Source: Dehalococcoidia bacterium (GTDB lineage: Bacteria > Chloroflexota > Dehalococcoidia > UBA2979). From it: a stretch of DNA of 6,466 nucleotides. Where the stretch lies: contig JABIST010000156.1 in assembly GCA_018700215.1 (NCBI GenBank), forward strand, positions 1-6,466, read 5' to 3'. How positions within the stretch are numbered: position 1 is the stretch's first letter; every line of letters starts with the position of its first letter. This document shows, piece after piece, positions 5,838 to 6,466 of the stretch. Under the pieces are notes generated by a model, which worked only from the letters and a program-made list of their open reading frames with translations, was not told the DNA's origin and ran no database searches. Position numbers and translations under genes: made by a program.

Positions 5838-5863
5838 AGAGGGGCGGCAATTGCCGCCCCTCT
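5838..5863. terminator. Perfect 26-bp palindrome, bidirectional terminator candidate
   Basis: The arm AGAGGGGCGGCAA (5838-5850) is followed directly by its exact reverse complement (5851-5863), centred on CAATTG. It starts 7 bp after the stop of the secreted-protein gene and ends 30 bp before the stop of the convergent MaoC-like gene. On the minus strand the hairpin is followed by TTGGTG, and on the plus strand by AGTCATC. There is no long T-tract, but the stem is very GC-rich and a two-way terminator is the natural reading. Confidence 0.75.
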
Positions 5864-5893
5864 AGTCATCTCACCGTTCGACAGGTGCGCTCG

Positions 5894-6325
5894 CTACGAC
5901 GCACTCCACGGGCGACACGTCGACTCAGCCTGGATCAACGTCTCACCCTTCTGGTTCAACGCCAGCACCTCCAGGTCCACGTGCGGTACACCGTCCACCT
6001 CGTACACCTTCGTCACTGTCCCCTTGCACGTCAGCGTGTCGCCCGGCCAGATCCTCGAGGTGAACTTCACCGCATACCGCTTCACCGATTCCGGCCCGAA
6101 CCACTCCGCCGGCACTCGACTCAGTACGCCCGCCGTGAACATCCCCATCCCAAACACCGTCTCCAGGCCCGCCTTCTCGGCAAACGTCTGGTCGTGGTGA
6201 ATCGGGTTGAAATCGCCGCCGCCGCCCGCGTATCGCACGAACTGCGTCCGGTTGATGTCCTCAACCTGGAACTCCTGCTCATCGCCCACCTGCGCTGAAG
6301 TGAACACATCCGTCGCCGTAGTCAT
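5894..6325 (-). CDS. MaoC-like (R)-specific enoyl-CoA hydratase / 3-hydroxyacyl dehydratase
   Basis: This 143-residue single hot-dog domain has the usual MaoC size. The hydratase-2 motif is clear: RYAGGGGDFNPIHHD at residues 31-45, with catalytic Asp38 and His43. It is followed by AGLETVFGMGMFTAGVLSR, the typical substrate-tunnel helix region. Such enzymes hydrate trans-2-enoyl-CoA (or dehydrate the (R)-3-hydroxyacyl form) in the cytosol. The ATG at 6325 overlaps the stop of the upstream gene as ATGA, with GGAGGGG upstream of it inside that gene. Upstream lies a FAS1-like dehydratase. Two-subunit pairs of a catalytic MaoC and a FAS1-like partner are known (for example mycobacterial HadAB), so a heteromer is likely. 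The gene ends in TAG. The exact acyl chain specificity cannot be read. Confidence 0.9.
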   Translation of the reverse strand: MTTATDVFTSAQVGDEQEFQVEDINRTQFVRYAGGGGDFNPIHHDQTFAEKAGLETVFGMGMFTAGVLSRVPAEWFGPESVKRYAVKFTSRIWPGDTLTCKGTVTKVYEVDGVPHVDLEVLALNQKGETLIQAESTCRPWSAS

Positions 6326-6466
6326 CCCTGCACCACCCCTCCGGTCTGAATCAGCGTGCTCTTCACGCGCAGCACCACTTCGCCCGCCTGATCGCGGTAG
6401 ACCGTCTCCGTGTCAATGAACTTCATCGTCCCGCCGCGCCGGCCTTCCTTCTCGTAACTCGTCGTC
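6322..6466 (-). CDS. FAS1-like (MaoC N-terminal type) dehydratase, C-terminal end only
   Basis: The last 47 residues and the stop are in the window; the 5' part lies beyond the right edge. KEGRRGGTMKFIDTETVY followed by RDQAGEVVLRVKSTLIQ matches the end of FAS1-like/MaoC_dehydrat_N hot-dog domains, where a strand of the type 'FVxxETxYxNQxGEVVAxxRSTLI' is usual. The stop is TGA and shares bases with the next ATG (ATGA), which implies translational coupling with the MaoC-like gene. It is probably the substrate-binding partner subunit. This TGA stop also shows that TGA is read as termination in this genome. The family call rests on a short fragment. Confidence 0.7.
   Translation of the reverse strand, partial: TTSYEKEGRRGGTMKFIDTETVYRDQAGEVVLRVKSTLIQTGGVVQG

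Noticed and set aside
1..6466. CRISPR array, tRNA/rRNA gene, insertion sequence or phage module
   Set aside because: No regularly spaced repeats with unique spacers, no cloverleaf, no transposase-like or phage-like frame and no long terminal inverted repeats were found by eye.

Overview
This is a GC-rich bacterial window with seven genes, two of them cut by the window ends. The content is a short-chain acyl-CoA toolkit (crotonase, MaoC-type hydratase, FAS1-like dehydratase), an Ldh2-type oxidoreductase, a short class III nucleotide cyclase and a secreted Asp-rich protein. This mix would fit Chloroflexota (Dehalococcoidia/SAR202-like) or a high-GC actinobacterial lineage. That placement is inference from gene families only, and no marker gene is present.

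Layout from left to right: a partial UPF0316-type membrane protein (minus) lies 39 bp downstream of an Ldh2-family dehydrogenase (minus), and the two could share a transcript. A 171-bp divergent spacer separates them from a class III adenylate cyclase (plus). The cyclase converges on an enoyl-CoA hydratase/isomerase (minus) across a repeat-rich, palindromic spacer with five CTAG sites. A 262-bp divergent spacer with an ECF-type promoter candidate leads to a secreted protein (plus) made of two copies of a six-cysteine module and a Trp/Asp then poly-Asp tail. A perfect 26-bp palindrome then separates it from a convergent MaoC-like hydratase and a partial FAS1-like dehydratase, whose stop and start overlap as ATGA.

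Two reading frames are interrupted. The cyclase has one in-frame TGA at codon 71, exactly where the last cysteine of a CxxC...CxxC motif is expected, giving C37-x2-C40...C68-x2-[TGA]71. The frame resumes at once with a complete cyclase domain in which all catalytic residues are present. A stem-loop with a guanine-initiated triloop lies 21 nt after the TGA, a spacing compatible with a bacterial SECIS. This makes a selenocysteine-containing cyclase the most interesting hypothesis here. A nonsense mutation or a base-call error remains a real alternative.

The secreted protein has a +1 frame change at an AGG-TAG-C site inside its first module. It may be a frameshift mutation, an assembly error or, less likely, programmed frameshifting. 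Having two lesions in one window makes the sequence-error explanation worth testing first for both.
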